DNA from: Prolixibacteraceae bacterium
GTDB lineage: Bacteria; Bacteroidota; Bacteroidia; Bacteroidales; Prolixibacteraceae
Assembly (NCBI GenBank): GCA_019459525.1
Contig: JAIBEY010000027.1
Location: forward strand, 62,001-126,000
DNA length: 64,000 nt
Direction of reading: 5' to 3'
Position numbers and translations under genes: made by a program. Positions within the stretch are counted from its first letter, which is position 1. Each line of letters opens with the position of its first letter. Positions 36,713-45,245 of the stretch are shown here, one piece after another. The notes under the pieces are model-generated. The model ran no database searches and was not told the origin of the DNA. It saw only the letters and a program-made list of their open reading frames with translations.

Positions 36713-37357
36713 ATGACCGATCCGGTTTTACTCGACCACTATATTCTTAACCACATTTCGCCCGAAGAGGATTTTCTGTACGAACTCGATCGGGAAACAC
36801 ATCTGAAAGTACTTCGTTCGCGCATGTTGTCGGGGCATTTGCAGGGGCAAATCCTGAGCATGATCAGTTGTATGATTCAGCCGAAGTGTATTCTCGAAAT
36901 CGGAACTTTTACGGGCTACTCGGCTTTGTGCCTGGCTAAAGGCCTGGCTGAAGTCGGGCAGTTGCATACGATCGAAATTGACGACGAACTGGAATCAATC
37001 GCCCAAAAATACTTCGTAAAATCGGGTTTGGCCGATCGTATTTTTCAGCACATTGGCGATGCGCGTGAAATTATTCCTTCCATCGGCCAGAAATTCGATC
37101 TGGTTTTTATTGATGCCGATAAACGCGAATATTCAGAGTATTACAATCTGGTATTCGATCATGTTCGGGTTGGAGGTTTTATTTTGGCCGACAATATTTT
37201 ATGGGACGGGAAAGTGGTTGATCCCGATGCCGCCAGCGAAGAACAGACCCGGGGAATCCTCGAATTTAACGATTTGGTTCAAAACGATTCACGTGTGCGA
37301 AACGTAATTCTTCCGGTGCGTGACGGAATTATGGTGGCGCAAAAAATTGCAGAATAG
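36713..37357 (+). CDS. O-methyltransferase family 3 (CCoAOMT/TrmR type)
   Basis: 214-aa SAM-dependent O-methyltransferase of PF01596. Motif I is EIGTFTGYSALCLAKGL. The metal/substrate region has FDLVFIDADKREYSEYY, and the loop FILADNILWDGKV is typical of this family. Bacterial relatives include tRNA 5-hydroxyuridine methyltransferase (TrmR) and catechol-type methyltransferases; the sequence does not separate these. It is coupled to the M16 peptidase gene (2-bp gap). TrmR is the most likely assignment given this kind of housekeeping context, but it is only an inference. Confidence 0.9.
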   Translation: MTDPVLLDHYILNHISPEEDFLYELDRETHLKVLRSRMLSGHLQGQILSMISCMIQPKCILEIGTFTGYSALCLAKGLAEVGQLHTIEIDDELESIAQKYFVKSGLADRIFQHIGDAREIIPSIGQKFDLVFIDADKREYSEYYNLVFDHVRVGGFILADNILWDGKVVDPDAASEEQTRGILEFNDLVQNDSRVRNVILPVRDGIMVAQKIAE

Positions 37358-37463
37358 CGGTTGTGCCAATCAGGAATATTTCTGTTCAACAAAATAACCG
37401 GATAGCCTAATTTATACTGTTTTTTTTCTGAACTTTAGGGATTAAACTTAAAATCTTTCACTC

Positions 37464-37931
37464 ATGAAAAAACCTTTCTCCTTTTTACTTTTAGTGTTGT
37501 TTTCGCTTGCTGTATCAGCTCAGGGAATCGATTTATCCGGAACATGGAAACTGAACAGGTCGTTGAGTAAATTGAACGACCAGTTTAGTATGGCTCCTAA
37601 AGAGATTATTGTTGCACAGAATGGTATTGATTTAAATCTCGAAAAGCATGCTACTTTTCAGGATCAGGATTTCACGATTAACGACAAATTTACCTTAGAC
37701 GGAAAGGAATGCATTAATCCAGGCTGGCAGGATACCCAGAAAAAATCGACTGCGGTTTGGGCTGAAGATAAAGCGTCGTTGAAAATTACTTCCAAAATCC
37801 CAATGGGTGATAATGGCGAAATGACGATTATTGAGGTTTATAAGCTGGATGGCAATAAGCTGGTTATAGAAACCAGTGCTTCCTCTTCTTTTGGCGATGT
37901 AGCCGAAACCCAGGTTTTTGAGAAACAATAG
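37464..37931 (+). CDS. Small secreted beta-rich protein, lipocalin-like
   Basis: 155-aa protein with a signal peptide (FLLLVLFSLAVSAQ). The mature part begins GIDLSGTWKLNRSLSKL, a pattern seen in lipocalin-like secreted proteins of Bacteroidota. Alternating beta strands follow (DFTINDKFTLDGKECINPGW, LKITSKIPMGDNGEMTIIEV). Function unknown. The gene has its own short leader after the methyltransferase and ends in a very strong terminator. Confidence 0.8.
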   Translation: MKKPFSFLLLVLFSLAVSAQGIDLSGTWKLNRSLSKLNDQFSMAPKEIIVAQNGIDLNLEKHATFQDQDFTINDKFTLDGKECINPGWQDTQKKSTAVWAEDKASLKITSKIPMGDNGEMTIIEVYKLDGNKLVIETSASSSFGDVAETQVFEKQ

Positions 37932-37964
37932 GCTTCCGGGGTGCCCGGATTTACAACGATTTAA

Positions 37965-38010
37965 AGAGCCGCTGCAATGTCTCGCATTGCAGCGGCTCTT
38001 ATTTTTTTTT
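37965..38010 (+). terminator. Strong intrinsic terminator
   Basis: Sixteen-bp perfect stem (AAGAGCCGCTGCAATG, 37965-37980, with CATTGCAGCGGCTCTT, 37986-38001), a 5-nt loop TCTCG and a T-run of nine after one A. It isolates the preceding operon from the eutBC block. Confidence 0.95.
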
Positions 38011-38216
38011 ATATACGTTCGCTGTATTTTGTTTAGATAGTTTACAAGTAGTCCCCGTGATATATTTTATTGAACTGACTTTAGATTAAGTATTTGTTAA
38101 AGCCATAACCTCATTTTTTTTGTTTTACTTATTGACCAGTTTTAAAACTAAATTTATAGAATGGAAAGAAATTTGGTTTAAAGGGTTGTTTATAGGTTAA
38201 AGCTAAATAGAAAATT

Positions 38217-39584
38217 ATGGGTTATCGTTGTTCGATTCATAGCCGGAATTATGTTTTCGCCGATTTAAAGATGCTGCTGGCAAAGGCAACTCCTTTCAGG
38301 AGTGGTGATGCGTTAGCCGGGGTTGCTGCCGAAAGCAATGAGGAGCGGGTTGCGGCACAAATGGCGCTCAGTGATGTTCCCCTGAAAAATTTCCTGAACG
38401 AGGTGCTTATTCCTTATGAAAACGATGAAATAACCCGCCTGATTATTGACAGTCACGACAGTGAAGCATTTAAATCCGTGTCGCATTTTACTGTCGGCGA
38501 GTTGCGCGACTGGCTTTTGACCGAAGCTGCAAGTACCGAAACTCTCCGGAAACTGGCACCGGGCCTTACTCCTGAAATGGTTGCCGCGACATCAAAACTG
38601 ATGCGGAACCAGGATTTGATCAAGGTTGCCCAAAAATGTGAAGTGGTGAGTAAGTTCCGGGGAACCATCGGGCTTCCGGGCAGGCTCTCTGTACGGTTGC
38701 AGCCGAATAGTCCGGTTGACGATTCGCGTGCGATTGCCGCCAGCTTAATTGATGGGCTGATGTATGGCTGTGGCGATGCTGTGCTGGGAATTAATCCGGC
38801 CACCGACAGCCCGGAGATTGTTGCCGAATTGCTGAAAATGCTGGATCATGTCCGGCTGAAATTTGATATTCCAACCCAATCGTGTGTACTTTGCCATGTA
38901 ACCACTGCCCTGAAGATCATCCATAAAGCGCCTGTCGATCTGGTGTTTCAGTCGATTGGGGGAACCGAGAAAACCAATGCCTCCTTTGGCATTAACTTAT
39001 CTGTCCTTCAGGAAGCTTGGGAGGCCGCCAGTTCGCTAAACCGTGGAACGGTTGGAAATCAGGTGATGTATTTTGAAACCGGACAGGGATCGGCCTTGTC
39101 GGCAAACGCAAATTTTGGGGTCGATCAGCAAACCTGCGAAGTCCGTGCTTACGCTGTTGCCCGTAAATTCAATCCATTTCTGGTTAATACGGTTGTTGGT
39201 TTTATCGGGCCCGAATATTTGTACGATGGGAAACAGATTATCCGCGCGGCGCTTGAAGATCATTTTTGTGCTAAATTGCTTGGACTGCCGATGGGTACAG
39301 ACATTTGTTATACCAATCATGCCGAAGCCGACCAGGACGATATGGACAACCTGTTAACTTTATTGGGTGTTGCTGGAGTCAATTTTATAATGGGCGTTCC
39401 GGGAGCTGATGATATTATGCTTAACTATCAATCGACCTCGTTTCACGATGCCATGTATATCCGTAAAGTGCTAAACAAAAAACCGGCACCCGAGTTTGAG
39501 CAATGGCTGCTGTCGTCGGGTATTGTTGACGAGCGTGGCAACCGACTGCCCATTAGTGGATCACATAAATTGTTGAGCGTATGA
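38217..39584 (+). CDS. eutB: Ethanolamine ammonia-lyase large subunit
   Basis: 455-aa EutB, the TIM-barrel large subunit of adenosylcobalamin-dependent ethanolamine ammonia-lyase, converting ethanolamine to acetaldehyde and ammonia. It follows the known enterobacterial protein along its whole length: RSGDALAGVAAES near the N-terminus, ETGQGSALSANANFG, NTVVGFIGPEYLYDGKQIIR, CYTNHAEADQDD and DDIMLNYQSTSFHD. The substrate- and radical-handling region appears intact. The stop overlaps the eutC start by 4 bp (ATGA). No EutA reactivase, EutE/EutG or microcompartment shell gene is nearby, and no cobalamin riboswitch was recognised in the 200-bp leader. Confidence 0.97.
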   Translation: MGYRCSIHSRNYVFADLKMLLAKATPFRSGDALAGVAAESNEERVAAQMALSDVPLKNFLNEVLIPYENDEITRLIIDSHDSEAFKSVSHFTVGELRDWLLTEAASTETLRKLAPGLTPEMVAATSKLMRNQDLIKVAQKCEVVSKFRGTIGLPGRLSVRLQPNSPVDDSRAIAASLIDGLMYGCGDAVLGINPATDSPEIVAELLKMLDHVRLKFDIPTQSCVLCHVTTALKIIHKAPVDLVFQSIGGTEKTNASFGINLSVLQEAWEAASSLNRGTVGNQVMYFETGQGSALSANANFGVDQQTCEVRAYAVARKFNPFLVNTVVGFIGPEYLYDGKQIIRAALEDHFCAKLLGLPMGTDICYTNHAEADQDDMDNLLTLLGVAGVNFIMGVPGADDIMLNYQSTSFHDAMYIRKVLNKKPAPEFEQWLLSSGIVDERGNRLPISGSHKLLSV

Positions 39585-40375
39585 GTACAGATAAACCTGT
39601 TTCCGTTGGTGCTTCAGTTATTCAAGAGGATACGTGGATTGGCCTGAAGAATTTTACAAAGGCACGCATTGCTTTGGGAAATGTTGGTGGAAGCCTTCCA
39701 TTGCGGGAAGTCCTGGCATTAAAACTGGCTCACGCCGGAGCTAAAGATGCGATATATTCGGGGCTGGATGTGGATGGCTTGCGGGAACAATTGTCCGGGT
39801 TGCAGGTTCCTGTTTTCTGCCTGAGCAGCCGGGTTGAAGATCGTATGCAATATCTGAAAAGACCAGATCTCGGGCGCCGGCTAAACGAACAGTCTGTTGT
39901 GAGCCTGAAAGAAACCGGGCAAACCTTTGATCTGGTTTTTGTGGTTGCTGACGGGCTTTCGGCTGAGGCAGTTAATCTTCATGCCAGTGAAGTGCTGAAG
40001 CTCGTTATTCCTGAATTGGCATCCCACTATAAAATTGCAGTGGCATTGGTTAGCCAGGGGCGTGTTGCTGTTGGCGACGAAATCGGGGAATTGCTTAATG
40101 CCCGTTTTACTGCCGTTTTAATTGGCGAACGCCCGGGATTGTCGTCGCACGAAAGTATGGGGATTTATACCACTTATGCTCCTGAAGTTGGGTTAACCGA
40201 TGAGCGGCGCAATTGCATTTCCAATATACATCCGGATGGAATGAGTTATTGGGATGCGTTACGGATTTTATCTTACCTGATTGAGCAATCTTTCCAGCGG
40301 AAAATCAGCGGCGTTGATATTAAACTGGAACTTGACCAATTGCCTCAGGAACCGCTTTCCCGTAATTCCATTTAA
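39581..40375 (+). CDS. eutC: Ethanolamine ammonia-lyase small subunit
   Basis: 264-aa EutC, which with EutB forms the coenzyme B12-binding interface. Family segments include KNFTKARIALGNVGGSLPLR, the LKLAHAGAKDAIYSGLD block, VALVSQGRVAVGDEIGELL, FTAVLIGERPGLSSHESMGI and TDERRNCISNIHPDGM. It is shorter than the E. coli protein (about 295 aa), mostly at the N-terminus. The 3' end overlaps the convergent MFS transporter gene by 56 bp (40320-40375), so the last codons of both are read from the same DNA on opposite strands. Confidence 0.96.
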   Translation: MSTDKPVSVGASVIQEDTWIGLKNFTKARIALGNVGGSLPLREVLALKLAHAGAKDAIYSGLDVDGLREQLSGLQVPVFCLSSRVEDRMQYLKRPDLGRRLNEQSVVSLKETGQTFDLVFVVADGLSAEAVNLHASEVLKLVIPELASHYKIAVALVSQGRVAVGDEIGELLNARFTAVLIGERPGLSSHESMGIYTTYAPEVGLTDERRNCISNIHPDGMSYWDALRILSYLIEQSFQRKISGVDIKLELDQLPQEPLSRNSI

Positions 40376-41606
40376 ATAGAAGCAGGGCGGCAGCAATCAG
40401 CGCTACAACCACAAATAGTTCAAACAAGGCATTCCATCCATACTTGTCCGAAACGAAGGCAACTACAACAGGCGAGAATAATTGTCCGGCAGAACCTGTT
40501 CCGTTGATTACCCCGGCCGCCATGGCAGCTCCCTGGCCTTTCCCCATATCCATAGCTGCAGCTCCAGACATGATCGAATCGGGGCCATAAGTAAAAAAGC
40601 CGATCATTCCGATTGAAAGGATGGTTGGAATTATTCCCATTGAACTCAAATGCGGCTGAAGAAACAACATCAGCGCCAGTCCAAAAAGCATGATGGCTGC
40701 AATTGGAAACCGGCGGGACTGAAACAAATAATCGGAGCCAAAACCGGCAGCCAGAATGCCAAAGAATCCAATTGCCTCGTAGGCAATGGAGGTGTATCCG
40801 GCTTGTACATCTGAATATTTTAGCGCTTCCGATAAATATAAGGGTAGCCAGAACAGAAAGGCATACCGGGTGAATTTTACAAAAAAGTACATGCCAGCGG
40901 CAATCCACACAGCACTGTTTTTTAGCACAGCAAGTTGTGCCGCTTTGTCGCTTATTTTTCCGGAAGCTGAAGTGTTTTCTTCAAACGATTCCAATCCGAC
41001 ATCTTCCGGCGTATTTCGTGTGAATACGGTATAAATTAATGCAATGGCAAATACCAGGATGGAAGGCATAAAAAATGCCCGTTTCCAGGTTAGCCCCGGC
41101 AGGAAATGCGTGTCGGAAATCCAGTAAGTGGCAAATGCTGTTGCGGCAATTCCCCCAATCACATAGCAGGTTGTCCAGAATGACATTACGATTCCGCGTT
41201 CTTCTTTTTTGTACCAGGGAGTCAGGTTTTTTATCAGTCCCGACCAGCCCGACGATTGTCCCAATCCATTTAAACTCATCAGGAAAATAAATGATCCAAC
41301 GGTGCCGGCCCAACCCATAAATAAATTCGAAACCACCGCAATAAGAAGCCCGATGCCAACAACCATCCGTGCACCTTTACGGTCGCTTAGGTACCCGTTT
41401 AAAAACTGGCCCAACATATACATGATGCTGTAAACGGTAATTACAATGGCAAACTCCTCTTTCGAGGTATGCAGTTCCCTGCTCATTACAGGCATAACTA
41501 CGCTGTAGTTTTTACGGCAGAAATACATGGCAAAATAGGCTAGCCAGGTTACGGCAAATATCTGAAACCTCCATTTTTTCATTGCCGGTGAGATACTTAA
41601 TGTCAT
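40320..41606 (-). CDS. MFS transporter of the organophosphate:phosphate antiporter (OPA) type
   Basis: 428-aa, 12-helix transporter. The ATG at 41606 (MTLSISPAMKKWRFQ) is preferred to upstream in-frame ATGs, because the charged Ser/Pro-rich extension is not part of the family. OPA features are YFAMYFCRKNYSVVMPVMSR, the loop GYLSDRKGARMVVG, and FWLPLYLSEALKYSDVQAGY. OPA members carry glycerol-3-phosphate, hexose-phosphate or phosphonates. Placed beside eutBC and phnW, the likely cargo is 2-aminoethylphosphonate or a phosphorylated/ethanolamine-type amine, but sequence does not prove it. The downstream end overlaps eutC. Confidence 0.87.
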   Translation of the reverse strand: MTLSISPAMKKWRFQIFAVTWLAYFAMYFCRKNYSVVMPVMSRELHTSKEEFAIVITVYSIMYMLGQFLNGYLSDRKGARMVVGIGLLIAVVSNLFMGWAGTVGSFIFLMSLNGLGQSSGWSGLIKNLTPWYKKEERGIVMSFWTTCYVIGGIAATAFATYWISDTHFLPGLTWKRAFFMPSILVFAIALIYTVFTRNTPEDVGLESFEENTSASGKISDKAAQLAVLKNSAVWIAAGMYFFVKFTRYAFLFWLPLYLSEALKYSDVQAGYTSIAYEAIGFFGILAAGFGSDYLFQSRRFPIAAIMLFGLALMLFLQPHLSSMGIIPTILSIGMIGFFTYGPDSIMSGAAAMDMGKGQGAAMAAGVINGTGSAGQLFSPVVVAFVSDKYGWNALFELFVVVALIAAALLLFKWNYGKAVPEAIGQVPV

Positions 41607-41981
41607 CTTGGTTGTATTAAGTGTAAATCTTGTTTCGCAAAGTGTTGGAAAGGCGTTAAAATAGAGCCTTTTTGCCATCAAACATTTGTTTCGGGGGAAG
41701 TGAACAGATGAAAGCTGGCGCATGCGTTTGTTCTTTTACAAAGATGACAGAAGAAGTGATAAAAAGTTTATTTTAATTGCTATACCCCCATAAATTTAAC
41801 AAACATGTAATTTGTTTATTGGATTTTTGATATAAGGTCTTGTTTGTTTAGGGGGTATTTATGAAAAATTAATAAAAATGTATTCGATATGAAATAAAAT
41901 AAAGAAGGCAGGTATCCGGATTTTAGTTGAGCATCCGAATACCTGCCTTTGATTATTTTAGTGCTGATTTGCCTGAAGATG
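41607..41981. other. Intergenic region between phnW and the MFS transporter gene
   Basis: About 375 bp with no gene. It contains the phnW terminator (41905-41949) and, nearer the transporter, an 8-bp inverted repeat (ATACCCCC at 41782-41789, GGGGGTAT at 41851-41858). A short AACAAA...TTTGTT palindrome (41798-41816) lies between its arms. This region is upstream of the transporter start and is a plausible control region. Nothing else was recognised. Confidence 0.55.
41905..41949 (-). terminator. Intrinsic terminator of the pbfA-phnW operon
   Basis: Seventeen-nt arms (41905-41921 with 41933-41949) with one mismatch and an 11-nt loop. On the minus strand the hairpin is followed by a T-rich tract. 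It starts 33 bp beyond the phnW stop codon. Confidence 0.8.
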
Positions 41982-43097
41982 TTACCAGAATTTTATTTTC
42001 GAAATAGCTTCTGTCAGTTTCTCCATATCGTCCGGATAAACCTCCCCGATGTTTCCAATCCGGAATGTATCGCCCTGGGTTACTTTCCCGGGATAAATAA
42101 CAAATCCGTTTTGCTTTAATAAATCATAGAGTTTTTTAAAAGAATAGGCTTCGCTATTGGGAGATAGAAACGAGGTAATTATTGGCGAATGAAGTGAATC
42201 GGGCAAAAGCGGTTCAATTCCGATTTTTCGCATACCTTCCAGCAGTGTTTTCTGATTTTTAGAATAACGTTCGTAGCGCTTTTCTATTCCGCCTTCATCT
42301 TCCAGTTCGTGCAGTGCCTGCAAAAATGCACGAACCACATGGGTTGGCGAAGTAAACCTCCATTTTCCGCCACCTTTTTCCATGGTTATCCACTGGTCGT
42401 ATAAATCGAGCGAAAGCGACCGGGCCCGGCCTTTGCATTCTTCCAGTCTTTCTTTTCGGGCAATAATAAATGAAAATCCGGGGACTCCCTGAATACATTT
42501 GTTGGCCGAACTAATCAGGAAGTCGATTTGCCATTCTTTAGCATCAATCGGAATTCCGCCAAAGCTACTCATAGCATCAACGATTGTGATTTTGTTGTAT
42601 TTTTTTGCCAATGTGGTGATTTCCTTTATCGGGTTCAGAATGCCCGTCGTTGTTTCGCAATGCACAACGGCCAAGTGGGTTATGTCCGGATTTTCTTCGA
42701 GTAACTGCCTGACTTCATCGATGTCGGGAGCGTTAACTTCCGGTAAATCATAAACCAAGTGGGGAATGTTCAGGACTTGGGCAATTTGCACCATTCGGCT
42801 GCCATAAGCGCCGTTGGCTATAATCAGTAGTTTGCTGGCAGGAGCGAGGGCTGATCCCAGTACCGATTCGACCCCAAATGTTCCGCTGCCCTGTATCAGT
42901 ACCGACGAATACTCATCGAAAGCAGATGTTGCCAGCTTTACTAAGCGTTGCCGTATTTCTTGAACGATATTGAGATTGTAGTCATCGTCCCAGGTGCACC
43001 AGTCGCGGAGCATTACGGCTTTTACAGTTTTGCTTGTTGACAGCGGACCCGGAGTTAGTAACAGGTAAGGGTTGTCGGGTAATAATTTATTATCCAT
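41982..43097 (-). CDS. phnW: 2-aminoethylphosphonate:pyruvate transaminase
   Basis: 371-aa PLP enzyme (fold type I, class V aminotransferase). It converts 2-aminoethylphosphonate and pyruvate to phosphonoacetaldehyde and alanine. Signature segments are [61 protein letters not shown], the PLP lysine K200 in [14 protein letters not shown], and [17 protein letters not shown]. Length matches PhnW. It is the second gene of an operon with pbfA (48-bp gap). Together with the phosphonatase-like gene across the regulator it makes a complete 2-AEP degradation route. Confidence 0.95.
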   Translation of the reverse strand: MDNKLLPDNPYLLLTPGPLSTSKTVKAVMLRDWCTWDDDYNLNIVQEIRQRLVKLATSAFDEYSSVLIQGSGTFGVESVLGSALAPASKLLIIANGAYGSRMVQIAQVLNIPHLVYDLPEVNAPDIDEVRQLLEENPDITHLAVVHCETTTGILNPIKEITTLAKKYNKITIVDAMSSFGGIPIDAKEWQIDFLISSANKCIQGVPGFSFIIARKERLEECKGRARSLSLDLYDQWITMEKGGGKWRFTSPTHVVRAFLQALHELEDEGGIEKRYERYSKNQKTLLEGMRKIGIEPLLPDSLHSPIITSFLSPNSEAYSFKKLYDLLKQNGFVIYPGKVTQGDTFRIGNIGEVYPDDMEKLTEAISKIKFW

Positions 43098-43145
43098 TTT
43101 AGTATTGATTTTAAGTTAATTCAAGTTATTTCTGAAATCGATTGA

Positions 43146-44486
43146 TTACATCTGCTTTTGGAATGCGCCTTCCAGAATAGTAAGCGCCCGTTCAAGTTCT
43201 TCTTCGGAAATGATAAGTGGCGGACTCAGCGTAATTACATTCCCCTGAGATACTTTAAAGCTTAGGTCGTTTTGCAGGCAATGGTACATAATCCTTTCGG
43301 CTTCAGCCACGGCCCTTGCTTTGGTTCCGCGGTTGGTAACCAAATCGAGTCCCCATAAAAGACCGATGCCGCGAACATCTCCGATTATTTCATAACGATC
43401 TTTCATTTCGAGGAGCCGGGCTTGCATGATTTGGCCCAGTTTTACCGCCCTGTTTAAAAGATCTTCCTGTTCAATCACTTTTAAAACAGCCAAACTCGCG
43501 GCACTTCCAACCGGCGATTTTTCGTGGGTAAAGTGTCCGACAGAATGGTTGGCAACCACGTTGAATTTGTCGCTTGTAAGGACTGCTGCCATAGGGAAAA
43601 CACCGCCTCCCAGTCCTTTTCCTATGGTTACAATATCTGGGGTGATGCCGTAGTGTTCGAAAGCAAATAACTTTCCGGTACGCCCCATGGCAATCGGGAT
43701 CTCGTCTAAAATAAGTGTTACGTCAAATTCATCGCACAGGGCACGTACTTTTCGCCAGAACTCCTGCGCGGGGATTTGCACATCTGTATCGCGGATGGTT
43801 TCGGCAATAAGTGCCCCGACATCGCCTTCGTTTTCAAAAACCTGCCGGATTAACGCCACATACATATCCTGTTCGGGGTCGTTTTCACACAACGAACGGT
43901 ACATAACCGGTTGCGGAACGTGCTCGACCCCGGGAAGCAAGGGTCCCACATTTTTTCTGAACGGTGCCTCACCGCCAACAGAAATCGCATCGAGGCCAGC
44001 ACCATGAAACGCTCCCCACATGGAAACAACCTTGAACCGGCCCGTTGCGATCCGCGACAGTTTTAATGCTATGGAGTTGGCTTCCGATCCTCCCGGAGCA
44101 AACAAAACCCTGTTTAAACCCGGAATTTTTGAGCCAAGTTGCCTGGCAAGTTCAATAGCAGGAGGGTTGGTATATCGGCGTGGCGAAAAAGGCAGTTTAT
44201 GCAGCATTTCGGTAACGGCTTCAATTACTTTTGGGTGGCCATAACCTACCTGGTGCACGTTGTTGCCATGAAAATCAAGAATCTTTTTTCCGGTGCTTGT
44301 TACGAGGTAAGGGCCTTCACAGCCTTCTAGAATGTCCAGACAAGGGGTTGATAAGGCTTGGTGGATAAACCATTTGGCATCTTTATCGAGCTCACTGCGG
44401 GTTTCTGAAGGTAATGAATTCATCCATTTTTTGCGGCCTTCAGTTAAATTAATGTCTCCTTCAACTTTCAGAATTCTATCATCCAT
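43146..44486 (-). CDS. Class-III PLP enzyme, probable (R)-1-hydroxy-2-AEP ammonia-lyase (PbfA)
   Basis: 446-aa fold-type-I enzyme of the class-III aminotransferase family. The PLP lysine is K290 (TPDIVTIGKGLGGGVFPMA), with D261 for the pyridine nitrogen and APGGSEANSIALKLSR for the phosphate. Its position first in an operon with phnW, opposite a phosphonatase, is characteristic of PbfA, the lyase that converts (R)-1-hydroxy-2-aminoethylphosphonate to phosphonoacetaldehyde and ammonia. Close relatives also include phosphoethanolamine phospho-lyase, which gives acetaldehyde, phosphate and ammonia, and ordinary transaminases. Context favours PbfA, but sequence alone does not separate these. Confidence 0.72.
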   Translation of the reverse strand: MDDRILKVEGDINLTEGRKKWMNSLPSETRSELDKDAKWFIHQALSTPCLDILEGCEGPYLVTSTGKKILDFHGNNVHQVGYGHPKVIEAVTEMLHKLPFSPRRYTNPPAIELARQLGSKIPGLNRVLFAPGGSEANSIALKLSRIATGRFKVVSMWGAFHGAGLDAISVGGEAPFRKNVGPLLPGVEHVPQPVMYRSLCENDPEQDMYVALIRQVFENEGDVGALIAETIRDTDVQIPAQEFWRKVRALCDEFDVTLILDEIPIAMGRTGKLFAFEHYGITPDIVTIGKGLGGGVFPMAAVLTSDKFNVVANHSVGHFTHEKSPVGSAASLAVLKVIEQEDLLNRAVKLGQIMQARLLEMKDRYEIIGDVRGIGLLWGLDLVTNRGTKARAVAEAERIMYHCLQNDLSFKVSQGNVITLSPPLIISEEELERALTILEGAFQKQM

Positions 44487-44535
44487 GTTTACCTATATTA
44501 AATAAGTTGTCAATTTCGGAATAAAGATAATATTT

Positions 44536-44543
44536 CAAAAATA
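44536..44543 (-). promoter_or_regulatory. Candidate -7 element for the pbfA-phnW operon
   Basis: On the minus strand TATTTTTG matches TAnnTTTG about 50 bp upstream of the pbfA start. The -33 position would fall inside the palindrome at 44554-44590, so a protein bound there would block this promoter. Confidence 0.4.
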
Positions 44544-44553
44544 AATTTTTATA

Positions 44554-44590
44554 TCTGTTTTATTAATTAAGAATTAAATAATTAAACAGA
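44554..44590. promoter_or_regulatory. Imperfect palindrome, candidate operator between divergent phn operons
   Basis: 37-bp AT-rich imperfect palindrome with perfect ends TCTGTTT (44554-44560) and AAACAGA (44584-44590), plus matching internal ATTA/TAAT and TTAA blocks. It is centred in the 175-bp gap between pbfA and the XRE-cupin regulator gene, and overlaps or flanks the candidate -33 regions on both strands. This is the position expected for autoregulation by the adjacent regulator. Confidence 0.5.
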
Positions 44591-44614
44591 CGTGTTCAAT
44601 GTGTTATTTTAGTT

Positions 44615-44622
44615 TATATTTG
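44615..44622 (+). promoter_or_regulatory. Candidate -7 element for the regulator-phnX operon
   Basis: TATATTTG, a full TAnnTTTG match, lies 39 bp before the regulator start codon. The palindrome at 44554-44590 sits just upstream of it. Confidence 0.45.
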
Positions 44623-44661
44623 AATTTGAATTTTTAAAATATTTACTATTAGTAAACTATT

Positions 44662-45237
44662 ATGAATGGAGAGCAGGTTGTTTATATCGGAAAACGGATA
44701 AAAGAAATCAGGCAGTCAAAAGAAATAAAGCTGGTGGAACTGGCCGTTAGGGCTGGTGTAAGTAAAGGTTTGCTGTCGCGTGTGGAAAACGGGAGGACTA
44801 TCCCTTCGTTACCTGTTCTTTTTGATATCATTAGCGCGTTGGGTGAAAAGCCGGGTAGTTTTTTTGAGTCAATCGATTATTCATCCGAATCTCCTTTTTA
44901 TAAGCTTATCCGGAGGAAAGATTATCAGGCAATCGAAAAAGAAGATTCGGTGGGGTTCGATTATTTCTCTATCGTAAGCCGGTCATTCAGCGACGTCACT
45001 TTTAGTGCCGTGTTGCTTGAACTTGCCCCCAATGCCATTCGTGAAATGGTTACCACCGATGGCATGGAATTTATATACCTGGCCGAAGGTGATATCGATT
45101 ATAAGCTTGGAAATGTAACAATTACAATGGCTCAGGGCGATTCGTTGTTTTTCGACGGGCGTGTCCCTCATCTGAAGATCAACCACACGCAGCAAACGGC
45201 CCGCATACTCGTAATCTATTTGTTATTTAATAAATAA
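44662..45237 (+). CDS. XRE-family regulator with C-terminal cupin domain
   Basis: 191-aa transcription factor. The N-terminal helix-turn-helix (about residues 8-63) has IKEIRQSKEIKLVELAVRAG followed by VSKGLLSRVENGRTIPSLPV. The C-terminal cupin (about 110-185) has EFIYLAEGDIDYKLGN and ITMAQGDSLFFDGRVPHLKI, with a His for ligand or metal binding. XRE-cupin regulators such as PuuR usually repress small-molecule catabolism genes and sense the substrate through the cupin. It lies 8 bp before the phosphonatase-like gene and divergent from pbfA-phnW. It is the natural controller of both, possibly responding to an aminophosphonate or ethanolamine-type ligand (inference). Confidence 0.92.
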   Translation: MNGEQVVYIGKRIKEIRQSKEIKLVELAVRAGVSKGLLSRVENGRTIPSLPVLFDIISALGEKPGSFFESIDYSSESPFYKLIRRKDYQAIEKEDSVGFDYFSIVSRSFSDVTFSAVLLELAPNAIREMVTTDGMEFIYLAEGDIDYKLGNVTITMAQGDSLFFDGRVPHLKINHTQQTARILVIYLLFNK

Positions 45238-45245
45238 ACAATCCT

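Noticed and set aside
38011-38216. Possible cobalamin riboswitch before eutB
   Set aside because: No recognisable B12-box or conserved core was found; the leader is short and AT-rich.
41607-41723. Longer N-terminus for the MFS transporter starting at 41723
   Set aside because: The extra 39 residues are not hydrophobic or family-like; the ATG at 41606 gives the normal start just ahead of the first helix.
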